From Massilia kyonggiensis (GTDB lineage: Bacteria > Pseudomonadota > Gammaproteobacteria > Burkholderiales > Burkholderiaceae_D), in the NCBI RefSeq assembly GCF_024756235.1, contig NZ_JANUGY010000002.1:372001-436000 (forward strand): DNA of 64,000 nt. Reading direction: 5' to 3'. Within the stretch, counting starts at the first letter, position 1. The number at the start of each line of letters is the position of its first letter. The notes below the pieces were generated by a model, which had not been told where the DNA came from, searched no databases, and was given only the letters and a program-made list of their open reading frames with translations. Shown here in pieces: positions 1 through 8,144 of this stretch. Made by a program: the position numbers and the translations under genes.

Positions 1-1328
1 CACGTGCCGGCCACGATGCCGGCGGCCCATCCGCACAGCAGCGCACGCGCACCGAAGCGCCGCGAGAACAGCCCGAACACGACGGCGGGGAAGGTCTGCA
101 GGATCCACACGCCGCCCAGCAGCTGCAGGTCGAGTGCGAACTTCGTCGGCAGGAACAGGATGCACACGAGGGCACCGACCTTGACGACCAGCGACACCAT
201 CTTGGCCACCTTCGCCTCGCCGGCCGGATCGACGTGCGGATTCACGTACGGCTTCCAGAAATTGCGCGTAAAGAGGTTGGCGGCGCCGATCGACATCACG
301 GCCGCCGGCACGAGCGCGCCGATGGCGATGGCGGAGAACGCGAAGCCGCTGAACCAGTCCGGGAACAGCGCGCCGAAGAGGGCCGGGACGACGTCGTTGT
401 TGCTCGCCACCTTGAGGTGCGCGGCGTGCGCCATGTAGCCGAGCAGCGCGATCAGGCCGAGCAGGATCGTGTAGGCCGGCAGGAAGATGGCGTTCTTGCG
501 GATCGTGTCCGCGCTCTTCGCGGCGAAGATGCCCGTCAGGGTGTGCGGGTACATGAACGCGGCCATCGCGGAGCCGAGGGCCAGCGTCGCATACGGCAGC
601 ATCTGTGCGGGCTGCAAGGTCAGGCCCGTGGCGCCGCCCTTGGCCGCGAAGGCGTCGCCGGCGGCCGAGAAGATGCCCGCATAGCCGCCCAGTTTCACAG
701 GCACCAGCACCACCGCGACCAGCACCACGATGTAGATCATGACGTCCTTCACGAAGGCGATCAGCGCGGGTGCGCGCAGGCCCGCGGCGTACGTGTACAG
801 CGCGAGCACGATGAACGCCGCCGCCAGCGGCAGCTCGCCCGTCAGGCCGAGCGCCTTGATGACCACTTCCATGCCAACCAGCTGCAGCGCGATGTACGGC
901 ATCGTGGCGACGACGCCCGTCAGCGCGATCGCCAGTTCCAGCGGACGCGAGCCGTAGCGGCCGTAGACCACGTCGGCCGCCGTCACGTGGCCGGCCGCCT
1001 GGGCGGCACCCCACAGCTTCGGCATGATGACGAAGACGATCGGATACACGAGGATCGTGTACGGCAGCGCGAAGAAGCCGTAGGCGCCCACCGCATAGAC
1101 GAGGGCCGGCACGGCGATCACGGTATAGGCGGTATAAAAATCGCCGCCGACGAGGAACCACGTGATCCACGTGCCGAAGTTGCGGCCGCCCAGGCCCCAT
1201 TCATCGAGATGCTCGCCCTTGCCGGCGCCGCCCGACTGCCAGCGCGAGGCCATGAAGCCCAGCACCGTGACGAGGACGAAGAAACCGATGAAGACCCACA
1301 GGGCGGTCCAGTTGATCGTGGACGTCAT
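1..1328 (-). CDS. Sodium:solute symporter, monocarboxylate permease (MctP)-like, 3' end outside window
   Basis: Inner-membrane Na+-coupled symporter of the SSS family, probably importing small monocarboxylates such as lactate, pyruvate or acetate. About 442 codons are visible. They begin MTSTINWTALWVFIGFFVL, followed by a loop ending EWGLGGRNFGTW and many hydrophobic helices. The gene runs off the left edge, so its C-terminus cannot be judged. Its ATG overlaps the stop codon of the DUF3311 gene (ATGA at 1325-1328), which indicates translational coupling; a small DUF3311 membrane protein commonly accompanies this permease type. The exact substrate is inferred from family resemblance. Confidence 0.85.
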   Translation of the reverse strand, partial: MTSTINWTALWVFIGFFVLVTVLGFMASRWQSGGAGKGEHLDEWGLGGRNFGTWITWFLVGGDFYTAYTVIAVPALVYAVGAYGFFALPYTILVYPIVFVIMPKLWGAAQAAGHVTAADVVYGRYGSRPLELAIALTGVVATMPYIALQLVGMEVVIKALGLTGELPLAAAFIVLALYTYAAGLRAPALIAFVKDVMIYIVVLVAVVLVPVKLGGYAGIFSAAGDAFAAKGGATGLTLQPAQMLPYATLALGSAMAAFMYPHTLTGIFAAKSADTIRKNAIFLPAYTILLGLIALLGYMAHAAHLKVASNNDVVPALFGALFPDWFSGFAFSAIAIGALVPAAVMSIGAANLFTRNFWKPYVNPHVDPAGEAKVAKMVSLVVKVGALVCILFLPTKFALDLQLLGGVWILQTFPAVVFGLFSRRFGARALLCGWAAGIVAGT

Positions 1329-1507
1329 CGCTGGTCTCCTTTCTTTTGCTCGTGGCGGTAGACGACCCAGATCAGGAAGGACGTCAGCGGCACCCACAGG
1401 AACTGGTACCAGTAAAAGAACGGAAAGCCGAACAGGGCGGGCAGGGGCTGGTTGTAGAACGGTGTCCACAGCAGGCCCAGGAAGGGAATGAGAAGAAGCA
1501 GCTTCAT
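1325..1507 (-). CDS. DUF3311 small membrane protein
   Basis: A 60-residue protein, MKLLLLIPFLGLLW onward, with two hydrophobic segments separated by a short Pro/Phe-rich loop and a charged C-terminus (YRHEQKKGDQR). I chose the ATG at 1507 because AAGGA lies about six bases upstream; an in-frame ATG at 1531 would add eight residues with no better ribosome site. It overlaps the downstream symporter by four bases. DUF3311 proteins are regularly encoded with SSS symporters and are thought to be accessory subunits. No enzymatic motif is present. Confidence 0.8.
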   Translation of the reverse strand: MKLLLLIPFLGLLWTPFYNQPLPALFGFPFFYWYQFLWVPLTSFLIWVVYRHEQKKGDQR

Positions 1508-1582
1508 GAGATTTCCTTGGCGAGAAATCATGAATTATTCGCCTCGGCTTCCCGGGAAAACAGTACCAGATTGTAGGGGCGA

Positions 1583-1638
1583 TGTGTCGGAATGTGTCGA
1601 GGCTCGCCCTGGACACATGACGGCCCGTAGTCGACACA
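1583..1638. promoter_or_regulatory. Four TGTGTC/GACACA half-sites in divergent promoter region
   Basis: TGTGTC occurs at 1583-1588 and 1593-1598, and its complement GACACA at 1612-1617 and 1633-1638. The inner pair forms TGTGTC-N13-GACACA. The cluster lies between the DUF3311/symporter genes (reading left) and the cupin gene (reading right). The same inverted repeat with the same 13-base spacer recurs at 5546-5570. A dimeric activator or response-regulator site is the natural reading, but the regulator is not identified. Confidence 0.5.
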
Positions 1639-1704
1639 AAGGCGACATGCCGCCGACAACCGGGAATGCGGTAATGACGGCTCCCCAACCGTACAGGAGC
1701 CAAC

Positions 1705-2100
1705 ATGAACACACGAACCACCCTGGCGCTGCTGGCGCTGACCCTCGGCACGCTGCCGGCGATGGCGCAGCAGCTGGACGCCAGCGGCATCGGCCGCACG
1801 GAACTCGTGCGCCACGACTTCGACGCCACGCGCGAGGCGATCCAGGTGCGCGTCGATTTCGGCCCCGGGGTTGCCTTCCCGGCCCATTCTCACCCGGGCG
1901 TCGAGATCGCCCACGTGGAGCAGGGGACCATCGAATACGTCCTGGACGGCAAGCGCGTGCTGCTCAAGACGGGCGAAACGGTGTACATCCCGGCCGGCGT
2001 CGTGCATTCGGCCCGCAACGTGGGCAGCGGCAATGCGGCCGAGCTGGCGACCTACATCGTCGAGAAGAACAAGCCCGTCGTGGTGCTGGCGAAGCCATGA
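1705..2100 (+). CDS. Secreted cupin-domain protein
   Basis: 131 residues with a signal peptide ending near PAMA-QQ, so probably periplasmic. One conserved cupin barrel follows. Motif 1 is visible as PAHSHPGVEIAHVEQG with two His and a Glu, and motif 2 as PAGVVHSARNVG with the third His, so a metal ligand set is present. The substrate cannot be told. CAGGAG precedes the ATG. The stop overlaps the ATG of the next gene (ATGA), indicating coupling with the thioredoxin-like protein. Confidence 0.8.
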   Translation: MNTRTTLALLALTLGTLPAMAQQLDASGIGRTELVRHDFDATREAIQVRVDFGPGVAFPAHSHPGVEIAHVEQGTIEYVLDGKRVLLKTGETVYIPAGVVHSARNVGSGNAAELATYIVEKNKPVVVLAKP

Positions 2101-3131
2101 GCGCGCGCCGCCTTCTCGTCATCGGCCTCGGCGCCGTTGCGTTCAGCGCGGCCGCGGCCCCGCTGCCCGTCGAAGGGAAGTTCGCCGGCTTCGACGGCGC
2201 CACGACGTGGCTCAACGGCGCCCCGCTGACGCCGCAGCAGCTGCGCGGCAAGGTCGTGCTGGTCGACTTCTGGACCTACTCCTGCATCAACTGCATCCGC
2301 ACCTTGCCCTACATCCGGGCGTGGGCGGAACGGTACCGCGACCAGGGCCTCGTCGTCGTCGGCGTGCACACGCCCGAGTTCCGGTTCGAGCAGGACCTGA
2401 CGAACGTGAACGCGGCGATCGGCCGCTTCGGCATCGATTTCCCCGTCGCCGTCGACAGCGACCAGCGCATCTGGCGCGCTTGGAACAACCATTACTGGCC
2501 TGCGTATTACCTCGTCGACGCCGCGGGGCGCGTGCGCTACCACCAGTTCGGCGAAGGCGACTACGGGCGCACGGAGCAGGCGATCCAGGCGCTGCTCGCG
2601 GAAGCCCGCGGCGGCGCGCCCGCGCCGGCCGGCTTCGTGAGCCCGGTCACGCCGGGCGAGCAGCGCGCGCCGGATCTCGCCAATCTCGCGTCCGACGAGA
2701 CCTATGTCGGCTACCGCAAGGCCGAGAACTTCCGGTCGGCGGAGCGACTCGCGGAAGACCGTCCGCGCACGTATTCCGTGGGCGGCCTCGCCCTGAACCA
2801 GTGGGGCCTGGCCGGCCGCTGGGCCGTGGGGGCGGAAAGCGCCGTCGCCGACGCCCCGGACGCGCGGATCGCCTACCAGTTCAGCGCCCGCGACCTGCAC
2901 CTCGTCCTCGGCCCCGGCGCGGCGGGCCGCCCGGTGCGCATCAAGGTGACCCTGGACGGCCAGCCGCCCGGCGCCGACCACGGCACGGACGTCGACGCCG
3001 ACGGCAACGGCGTCATTACGGCCACGCGCCTGTACCAGCTCGTGCGCCAGTCGGGCAAGGTGCGCGCGCGCCGCTTCGAGGTGCGTTTCCTCGATCGCGG
3101 GGCGGAAGTGTACGCGTTCACGTTCGGCTGA
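2097..3131 (+). CDS. Thioredoxin-like protein with DipZ-type C-terminal domain
   Basis: 344 residues, secreted: hydrophobic leader to about residue 21, then a thioredoxin/AhpC-TSA-like fold. The active-site pair is Cys63-Ile-Asn-Cys66 within FWTYSCINCIRTLPY, the form seen in the periplasmic thioredoxin domain of DipZ-like proteins. From about residue 205 a beta-rich region (ARDLHLVLGP, RIKVTLDGQPPG) resembles the carbohydrate-binding-like tail of those proteins. Probably a periplasmic thiol-disulfide reductase or peroxide-related redoxin. The start is set by ATGA overlap with the cupin gene. The electron donor is unknown, and no DsbD-like membrane domain is fused or adjacent. Confidence 0.8.
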   Translation: MSARRLLVIGLGAVAFSAAAAPLPVEGKFAGFDGATTWLNGAPLTPQQLRGKVVLVDFWTYSCINCIRTLPYIRAWAERYRDQGLVVVGVHTPEFRFEQDLTNVNAAIGRFGIDFPVAVDSDQRIWRAWNNHYWPAYYLVDAAGRVRYHQFGEGDYGRTEQAIQALLAEARGGAPAPAGFVSPVTPGEQRAPDLANLASDETYVGYRKAENFRSAERLAEDRPRTYSVGGLALNQWGLAGRWAVGAESAVADAPDARIAYQFSARDLHLVLGPGAAGRPVRIKVTLDGQPPGADHGTDVDADGNGVITATRLYQLVRQSGKVRARRFEVRFLDRGAEVYAFTFG

Positions 3132-3212
3132 GGCCCGGCAACGTACGCCAGCGCACGGAGCACGCCACGGCGATTCGTTATATTGCGGTGCAACATTCCG
3201 TGCCGAGGCGCC

Positions 3213-4277
3213 ATGGCCAAACCCGTACGAAGGACGCGGCTGCTGCGCAGCCTGACCCGCGCCGCGAAGGCGCAACAAACGATGCTGACCACGCTGCTGG
3301 ACGTCTACGCGCCGGCGCCGCCGAGGCCGGCGCGCAAGGCCGTACCGCGCAAGCCGGCGACGAGGCCCGGCCTCGCGCCCGCGACCGGCAACTGGCTGGC
3401 GGGATGCTTCACGCCGTCTGGCCAGGCTGCCGCACGCAGCATGCAATACTGGTTGTATTTGCCAAACGAGCGGCCGCGCGACGGCTGGCCGCTCGTCGTG
3501 ATGCTGCACGGCTGCCACCAGAGCGCCACGCAGTTCGCGCAGGGCACGCGCATGAACCACCTGGCGGAAGCCAAGGGATTCGCGGTGCTGTATCCGCAGC
3601 AGTCGGTGACCGTGCAGGCGCAGCGATGCTGGCGCTGGTACGACCGGGCCACGCAGGAAGGCGGCGGAGAAACCGAGGTTCTCGCGTCGCTGATCGGGAG
3701 CGTGTGCGAACGTCATCCCATCGACCGGCGCCGGATCCATGCATGCGGGCTCTCCGCCGGCGCGGGGATGGCGGCGATATTGGCGCTCAACCATCCGGAA
3801 CTCATTGCCGCGGTCGCGCTGCATTCGGGCCCAGTGTTCGGCGCCGGACATGGTCCGGTCGGCGCCTTACGCGTGATGCGCCATGGTGCCGCGGAACAGG
3901 CCGACGCGGCCATCCACAACCTGTTGCGGCGCCGCCCGGCCACACCGATGCCGGCGCTGCTGATCCAGGGCGAGGACGACCAGGTGGTGGATCCGGTGAA
4001 CCAGCGGCAGCTGGCGCGCCAGTGGCTGCAATTGAACGGGTTGCCGGCAGGCCCGGCGACGCGGGTCGCGGTGAAGCCCGCGGGCCGGGGCGGCAGCCGT
4101 AATGCGCATGAGATCCACGATTTTCTCGTGGGGCGCAAGGTCGTGCTGCGCGTGGTGCGCATCGCCGGCCTGGGCCATGCGTGGAGCGGCGGGGACCCGG
4201 CGCATGCCTTCAACGCCAAGGCAGGGCCGGATGCCAGCCGCATGGTGCTCGAGTTTTTCGGCCGGCATCGGCGTTGA
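3213..4277 (+). CDS. PHB depolymerase family esterase
   Basis: 354 residues, alpha/beta-hydrolase of the esterase_PHB family. The oxyanion region is VVMLHGCHQSA (residues 95-105), the nucleophile Ser181 sits in GLSAG, the acid is probably in GEDDQVVDP, and the catalytic His is in GLGHAWSGG near the C-terminus. The N-terminal 60 residues are basic and Pro/Ala-rich with no clear signal peptide, so location is uncertain. The start at 3213 is preceded by GAGG. The family includes intracellular and secreted depolymerases and feruloyl/acetyl-xylan esterases, so the polymer cannot be fixed from sequence alone. A 3-hydroxybutyrate dehydrogenase is encoded at 61.9 kb but is not linked. Confidence 0.85.
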   Translation: MAKPVRRTRLLRSLTRAAKAQQTMLTTLLDVYAPAPPRPARKAVPRKPATRPGLAPATGNWLAGCFTPSGQAAARSMQYWLYLPNERPRDGWPLVVMLHGCHQSATQFAQGTRMNHLAEAKGFAVLYPQQSVTVQAQRCWRWYDRATQEGGGETEVLASLIGSVCERHPIDRRRIHACGLSAGAGMAAILALNHPELIAAVALHSGPVFGAGHGPVGALRVMRHGAAEQADAAIHNLLRRRPATPMPALLIQGEDDQVVDPVNQRQLARQWLQLNGLPAGPATRVAVKPAGRGGSRNAHEIHDFLVGRKVVLRVVRIAGLGHAWSGGDPAHAFNAKAGPDASRMVLEFFGRHRR

Positions 4278-4281
4278 CGGA

Positions 4282-5118
4282 TCACGTGCGCCATGCGCCG
4301 CCGCGCACCAGGTCGAGCACCGCCGCCGCGAATGCGTGCGGGGCCGGCGCGTCCAGGGCGATGGTCGCGACGGCCGGCGGCGGCAGCGCGAATTTTCTTT
4401 CGAGCGGCGCGTAGGCCGGATCGGGCGCGGCGCCGGCATGGCGGAAGGCCCACGCATGCGTGAGGATGGCACCGAAGTCCGGATTGTCGAAGCTCGGTGC
4501 GGCGCGCGCGAACAGCGCGGCGTCGATGGGCGCGGCCGGCGACAGGCGCTGCCACAGCGTCCGTGCGACGCCGCGCGGGTCGACGCGCAGCGCGCGTTGG
4601 CCGACGTTCGAGCGGAACAGATAGCGTTCGAAGGGGCCGTCCGCGTCGATGCGTTCGATGCCGGCAAGGACGAGGCCCACGCAGCGCGTTGGCCGCACGA
4701 CCGCTGCCGCGCGGACCGCGTGCGCACCCCAGCCGAAGCCCGCGAACACGGCTTCCGGCAGATGTAGCGCATCGATGAAGTCGATGAGGTCGCGCCCGAG
4801 CGCGGCCGGCTGGGCCGAACGCGGCGCGGCGGCGGCGCGGAAGACCGTGCCGCCGTGGCCCCGCATCCAGGGGACGAGCACGCGCAACCCCGCGCGGGCA
4901 AGCAGCGGGACGACGCGTTCGAAGCTGTGGATGTCGTAGCCGAAGTCGTGCACCAGCACGACGGGATGGCCGTGCTCGGGCCCGGCCGCGACGTAGGCCA
5001 CGTCGAGCGCATCGGTGACGACGCGCGGGGCAGCGGGAGCCGCCGCCGCGCGCAGCGCGGGCAAGGCCAGTGCCGCACACGCCAGCAGGCGCCGGCGCAT
5101 GGCGTCGTGGGTGCGCAT
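4282..5118 (-). CDS. Alpha/beta-hydrolase-fold protein lacking the catalytic nucleophile
   Basis: 278 residues with a leader peptide (LLACAALALPALRAAAA). The fold is clear: VVLVHDFG oxyanion strand, VPWMRGHG, the PRSAQPAALGRDLIDFIDAL segment, and a nucleophile elbow. Relatives carry GFDWG at the elbow with Asp as nucleophile; here it reads Gly127-Phe-Gly-Trp-Gly131, with glycine in the catalytic position. The C-terminal stretch where the family usually places the catalytic His is also shortened (DAPAPHAF). It is therefore probably a non-catalytic pseudoenzyme. The ATG at 5118 lies one base after the stop of the CzcE gene; an ATG at 5100 is an alternative. Convergent with the esterase gene. 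Confidence 0.75.
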   Translation of the reverse strand: MRTHDAMRRRLLACAALALPALRAAAAPAAPRVVTDALDVAYVAAGPEHGHPVVLVHDFGYDIHSFERVVPLLARAGLRVLVPWMRGHGGTVFRAAAAPRSAQPAALGRDLIDFIDALHLPEAVFAGFGWGAHAVRAAAVVRPTRCVGLVLAGIERIDADGPFERYLFRSNVGQRALRVDPRGVARTLWQRLSPAAPIDAALFARAAPSFDNPDFGAILTHAWAFRHAGAAPDPAYAPLERKFALPPPAVATIALDAPAPHAFAAAVLDLVRGGAWRT

Positions 5119-5119
5119 G

Positions 5120-5446
5120 TCAGCTGTTGTGATAGCTGGCGCCCGGCGCGACGTAGACGACAGCCGCCGTGGCCGGGCTGCCTTCCGGGGCGACGCGCGC
5201 CAGCGGGACGGCGTCCACGTTCGACTTCGTGGCAACGGTCCAGGTGAAGCTGTCGCCGCCCATGCGGATCGTCACGGTCTCGCCGTTGGCCACGTTCACG
5301 TAGCGGGTGGTCGGCGTCACGTCGATCACGCGGCCGGCATTGGTGGTCGCGGGTGCGACGGTGCCGTACGTGTCGGCGGCGTGGGCCGGGATCGAGAGGG
5401 CGAGAGCCAGCAGGGGGGCGGCGGCGAGGATGGGTGCTTTCGTCAT
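5120..5446 (-). CDS. CzcE-family periplasmic protein (copy 1)
   Basis: 108 residues: signal peptide cleaved after IPAHA, then a small beta domain with TTRYVNVANGETVTIRMGG and a C-terminal VYVAPGASYHNS. It is a clear paralogue of the protein at 45460-45786 (shared R-[YW]-VNV-x-NG-x-TV and V-Y-[VI]-AP). CzcE of Cupriavidus is a periplasmic copper-binding protein; binding here is inferred. GGAGAACATC precedes the ATG at 5446. The hydrolase-like gene follows directly on the same strand. Copy 2 sits next to a metal-sensing two-component system; this copy does not. Confidence 0.8.
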   Translation of the reverse strand: MTKAPILAAAPLLALALSIPAHAADTYGTVAPATTNAGRVIDVTPTTRYVNVANGETVTIRMGGDSFTWTVATKSNVDAVPLARVAPEGSPATAAVVYVAPGASYHNS

Positions 5447-5545
5447 GATGTTCTCCGGTGATTGTTCGCAAAGTCGCGATGGAGACCATTAGACCTTGCC
5501 GGTTTGTCCGGGATATCTCCGCCGCGTGTCCGGTGGCGGGACTTA

Positions 5546-5570
5546 TGTGTCCAGGGGGCCTTGAGACACA
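5546..5570. promoter_or_regulatory. TGTGTC-N13-GACACA inverted repeat
   Basis: Six-base arms TGTGTC (5546-5551) and GACACA (5565-5570) with a 13-base spacer, between the CzcE gene (left) and the yddG-like gene (right, 52 bases downstream). The geometry is identical to the pair at 1593-1617, while the spacers differ in sequence, which argues for a protein-binding site rather than a copied segment. Confidence 0.45.
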
Positions 5571-5621
5571 AACGGAAACATCGTTGCGCCCGCCGGCGAC
5601 TCCGTGTATGGTCCGGGCACG

Positions 5622-6506
5622 ATGAACGACACGAACAAGGCGACCCTGATCGGACTGACGGCCGTCCTGCTGTGGAGCGCCGTCGTGGGCCTGATCCGCC
5701 AGGTCAGCGTCCACCTCGGTCCCACGGGCGGGGCCGCGCTGATGTACAGCGTGGCGTCGGTATTCCTGCTGCTGTCGGTCGGGCATGCGCGCCTTCCGCG
5801 CCGCTACCTGGCCTGGGGCAGCCTGCTGTTCGTGGCGTACGAACTGTGCCTGTCGCTGTCGATCGGTTATGCGGACACCGCGCGCCAGGCCATCGAGGTC
5901 GGCATGGTCAACTACCTGTGGCCCACGTTCACCATCGTGGCCAGCATCCTGTTCAACCGGCAGAAGACGACGGTCCTGATCGTGCCCGGGTTCGTGCTGT
6001 CCATCGTCGGCATCTGCTGGGTGCTGGGCGGGGCGCAGGACGTCGATCCGGCCGGCATGCCGCGCAACGTGCGCGCCAACCCGCTCAGCTATGGCCTGGC
6101 GTTCGCCGGCGCCGTGATCTGGGCCGCGTACTGCACCGTGACGGCACGGATCGCGGAGGGAAAAAATGGGGTGACCCAGTTCTTCGTCCTCGTGGCCGCG
6201 ACGCTGTGGATCAAATACTTGCTGGAGGGCGGCGGCCGCATGGATTTCAGTGTCGACGCCGTGGTCTACCTGCTGCTGGCCGCGGGCGCCATGGGCTTCG
6301 GCTACGGCGCGTGGAACGTCGGCATCCTGCATGGGAACGTGACGATCCTGGCCGGCGCGTCGTACTTCATCCCCGTGCTGTCCGCGGCGTTGTCGGCCCT
6401 GTTGCTGCGCACGCCGTTGTCGCTCGCGTTCTGGCAGGGCGCGGCCATGGTGTGCGGCGGGGCCATCCTGTGCTGGCTCGCCACGCGTGCCAATCGTGCA
6501 CGCTGA
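5622..6506 (+). CDS. yddG: Aromatic amino acid exporter YddG-type, DMT superfamily
   Basis: 294 residues with ten predicted hydrophobic helices in two EamA-like halves. Diagnostic stretches are VLLWSAVVGLIRQVS, the IGYADTARQAIEVGMVNYLWP segment between helices 3 and 4, and YGAWNVGILHGN. These match the YddG branch of the drug/metabolite transporters, which export aromatic amino acids across the inner membrane. I start at ATG 5622 (MNDTNKATL); an in-frame GTG at 5604 would add six residues. Divergent from the CzcE gene and followed 63 bases later by the L,D-transpeptidase gene. Confidence 0.88.
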   Translation: MNDTNKATLIGLTAVLLWSAVVGLIRQVSVHLGPTGGAALMYSVASVFLLLSVGHARLPRRYLAWGSLLFVAYELCLSLSIGYADTARQAIEVGMVNYLWPTFTIVASILFNRQKTTVLIVPGFVLSIVGICWVLGGAQDVDPAGMPRNVRANPLSYGLAFAGAVIWAAYCTVTARIAEGKNGVTQFFVLVAATLWIKYLLEGGGRMDFSVDAVVYLLLAAGAMGFGYGAWNVGILHGNVTILAGASYFIPVLSAALSALLLRTPLSLAFWQGAAMVCGGAILCWLATRANRAR

Positions 6507-6569
6507 CATCACGCGTTACGGGTATGATGCTCATCGGTAACGTATCGTTGCCGAAGTCCGAAAGCATCC

Positions 6570-8144
6570 ATGAAGTCCAGCCACAAATTCGCCGCCGCGC
6601 TCGTGCTCTGTGCCGCGGCCCTCGCTCCCCGTTTCACCTTCGCCCAATCGATTCCCGCGGCCATCCATGCGCAGGGCGTGTCCGCGTCCGGTCCCTACGA
6701 CGAACGCGGTTGGCTCGACCGGTTCTACGCTCCGCGCAAGTACGCCCCCGCGTGGAATCCGCAGACCGCCGCCGCCGCGCTGTGGGTGCTGCGCCAGGCC
6801 CCCGTACAAGGTCTCGATCCGCAGGACTACGACGTCGACGCGCTGCAGCAGCAACTCCGTTCGAGTCGCGCGGATCCGGCCCGGTTCGACGTCGCGCTCA
6901 CGGCGGCGATGCTGCACTACCTGGCCGACCTGCGCGTGGGCCGCGTGCGGTCCGAATACCATACCGCGAAGTCGGATGCGCGTCTGAAACGCTACGATCC
7001 GGTCGAGCGACTGCGCACGGGACTCGCGGCCGGCAAGCTGCGCGACGCGGTGCAGGCGGCCGAGCCGCCACTGCCGCTGTACGCGCAGGTCAAGGCGGCG
7101 CTGGCGCATTACCGCGAGCTGGCGAAGCAGCCGTATCCGGCGCTGCCGGTGCCGCAGGCGAAGGTCAAGCCGGGCGGGGCATACCCGGATGCGCAGGCGC
7201 TGTTCGAGCGCCTCGTGCTGCTGGGCGACCTGCCGGCCGATGCGGCGGCGCCGGCCGAAGGCGTCTACGGCGACACGCTGGAAGAGGGCGTGCGGCACTT
7301 CCAGGCCCGCCACGGGCTGGAGGAAGACGGGGTGCTGGGACGCGGCACGGTCGCCGCGCTCAACGTGCCGCCCGCACAGCGCGTGCGCCAGCTCGAACTG
7401 ACGCTGGAGCGCCTGCGCTGGCTGCCGGACTTCGGTCCCGGCCCGCTGATCGTCGTCGACCTGCCGGCCTACCGCCTGTGGGCGCTGCAGAACGGCAGCA
7501 CGGAGCCGCCGCTCGAGATGCGGGTCGTCGTCGGCTCCGCCGTCAAGACGGAAACGCCGCTGTTCGTGGGCCAGATGCGCTACCTCGAATTCAACCCGTA
7601 CTGGAACGTCCCGCGCAGCATCCTGGACAAGGAGATCCTGCCGAAGCTCGCGCGCAATCCGGCGTACCTGAAGCAGCACGACATGGAGACGGTGCCGCTT
7701 GACGCGAGCGTGGCGGACCTGAAGGCGGGCCGGGCGCGCGTGCGCCAGCGCCCGGGCGCGAAGAATTCGCTGGGGCCGATCAAGTTCGCGATGCCGAACC
7801 CGATGGACATCTATCTGCACTCGACGTCGGCGCGCGAGCTGTTCGAGCGCAGCCGGCGCGACCTGTCGCACGGCTGCATCCGCGTCGAACATCCGGCCGC
7901 GCTGGCGCAGTTCGTGCTCGGCGGGCAGCGCCAGTGGACTGCGGATGCGATCCAGGAGGCGCTGCAGCCGGGGCCGACCAGGCACGTCGACCTGCCGCGG
8001 TCGATCCCCGTCGTGCTGTTCTACGCGACCGCCATCGCCGACGGCGAGGGCGGTGCGCGCTTCGCCGCGGACATCTACGGCCGCGACGTCACGCTGGAAC
8101 AGGAGCTGGCGGCACGCCGCCGCTCCTTGAAATCAGCGCGCTGA
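6570..8144 (+). CDS. L,D-transpeptidase, YcbB/LdtD type
   Basis: 524 residues exported through an N-terminal signal (cleavage near TFA-QS). The order matches YcbB-like enzymes: N-terminal scaffold domain, peptidoglycan-binding repeat (GVYGDTLEEGVRHFQARHGLEEDGVLG, around residues 230-255), then a YkuD catalytic domain ending in SHGCIRVEH with catalytic Cys436. Such enzymes form 3-3 cross-links in periplasmic peptidoglycan or attach proteins to it. A capping insertion lies between the YkuD strands, as expected for this subfamily. The 3' end overlaps the convergent GH27 gene by 12 bases. Confidence 0.9.
   Translation: MKSSHKFAAALVLCAAALAPRFTFAQSIPAAIHAQGVSASGPYDERGWLDRFYAPRKYAPAWNPQTAAAALWVLRQAPVQGLDPQDYDVDALQQQLRSSRADPARFDVALTAAMLHYLADLRVGRVRSEYHTAKSDARLKRYDPVERLRTGLAAGKLRDAVQAAEPPLPLYAQVKAALAHYRELAKQPYPALPVPQAKVKPGGAYPDAQALFERLVLLGDLPADAAAPAEGVYGDTLEEGVRHFQARHGLEEDGVLGRGTVAALNVPPAQRVRQLELTLERLRWLPDFGPGPLIVVDLPAYRLWALQNGSTEPPLEMRVVVGSAVKTETPLFVGQMRYLEFNPYWNVPRSILDKEILPKLARNPAYLKQHDMETVPLDASVADLKAGRARVRQRPGAKNSLGPIKFAMPNPMDIYLHSTSARELFERSRRDLSHGCIRVEHPAALAQFVLGGQRQWTADAIQEALQPGPTRHVDLPRSIPVVLFYATAIADGEGGARFAADIYGRDVTLEQELAARRRSLKSAR

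Noticed and set aside
3867-6512. Long minus-strand frame across the esterase, hydrolase and yddG genes
   Set aside because: It covers genes on both strands with strong family matches and has no plausible protein features; a GC-driven shadow.
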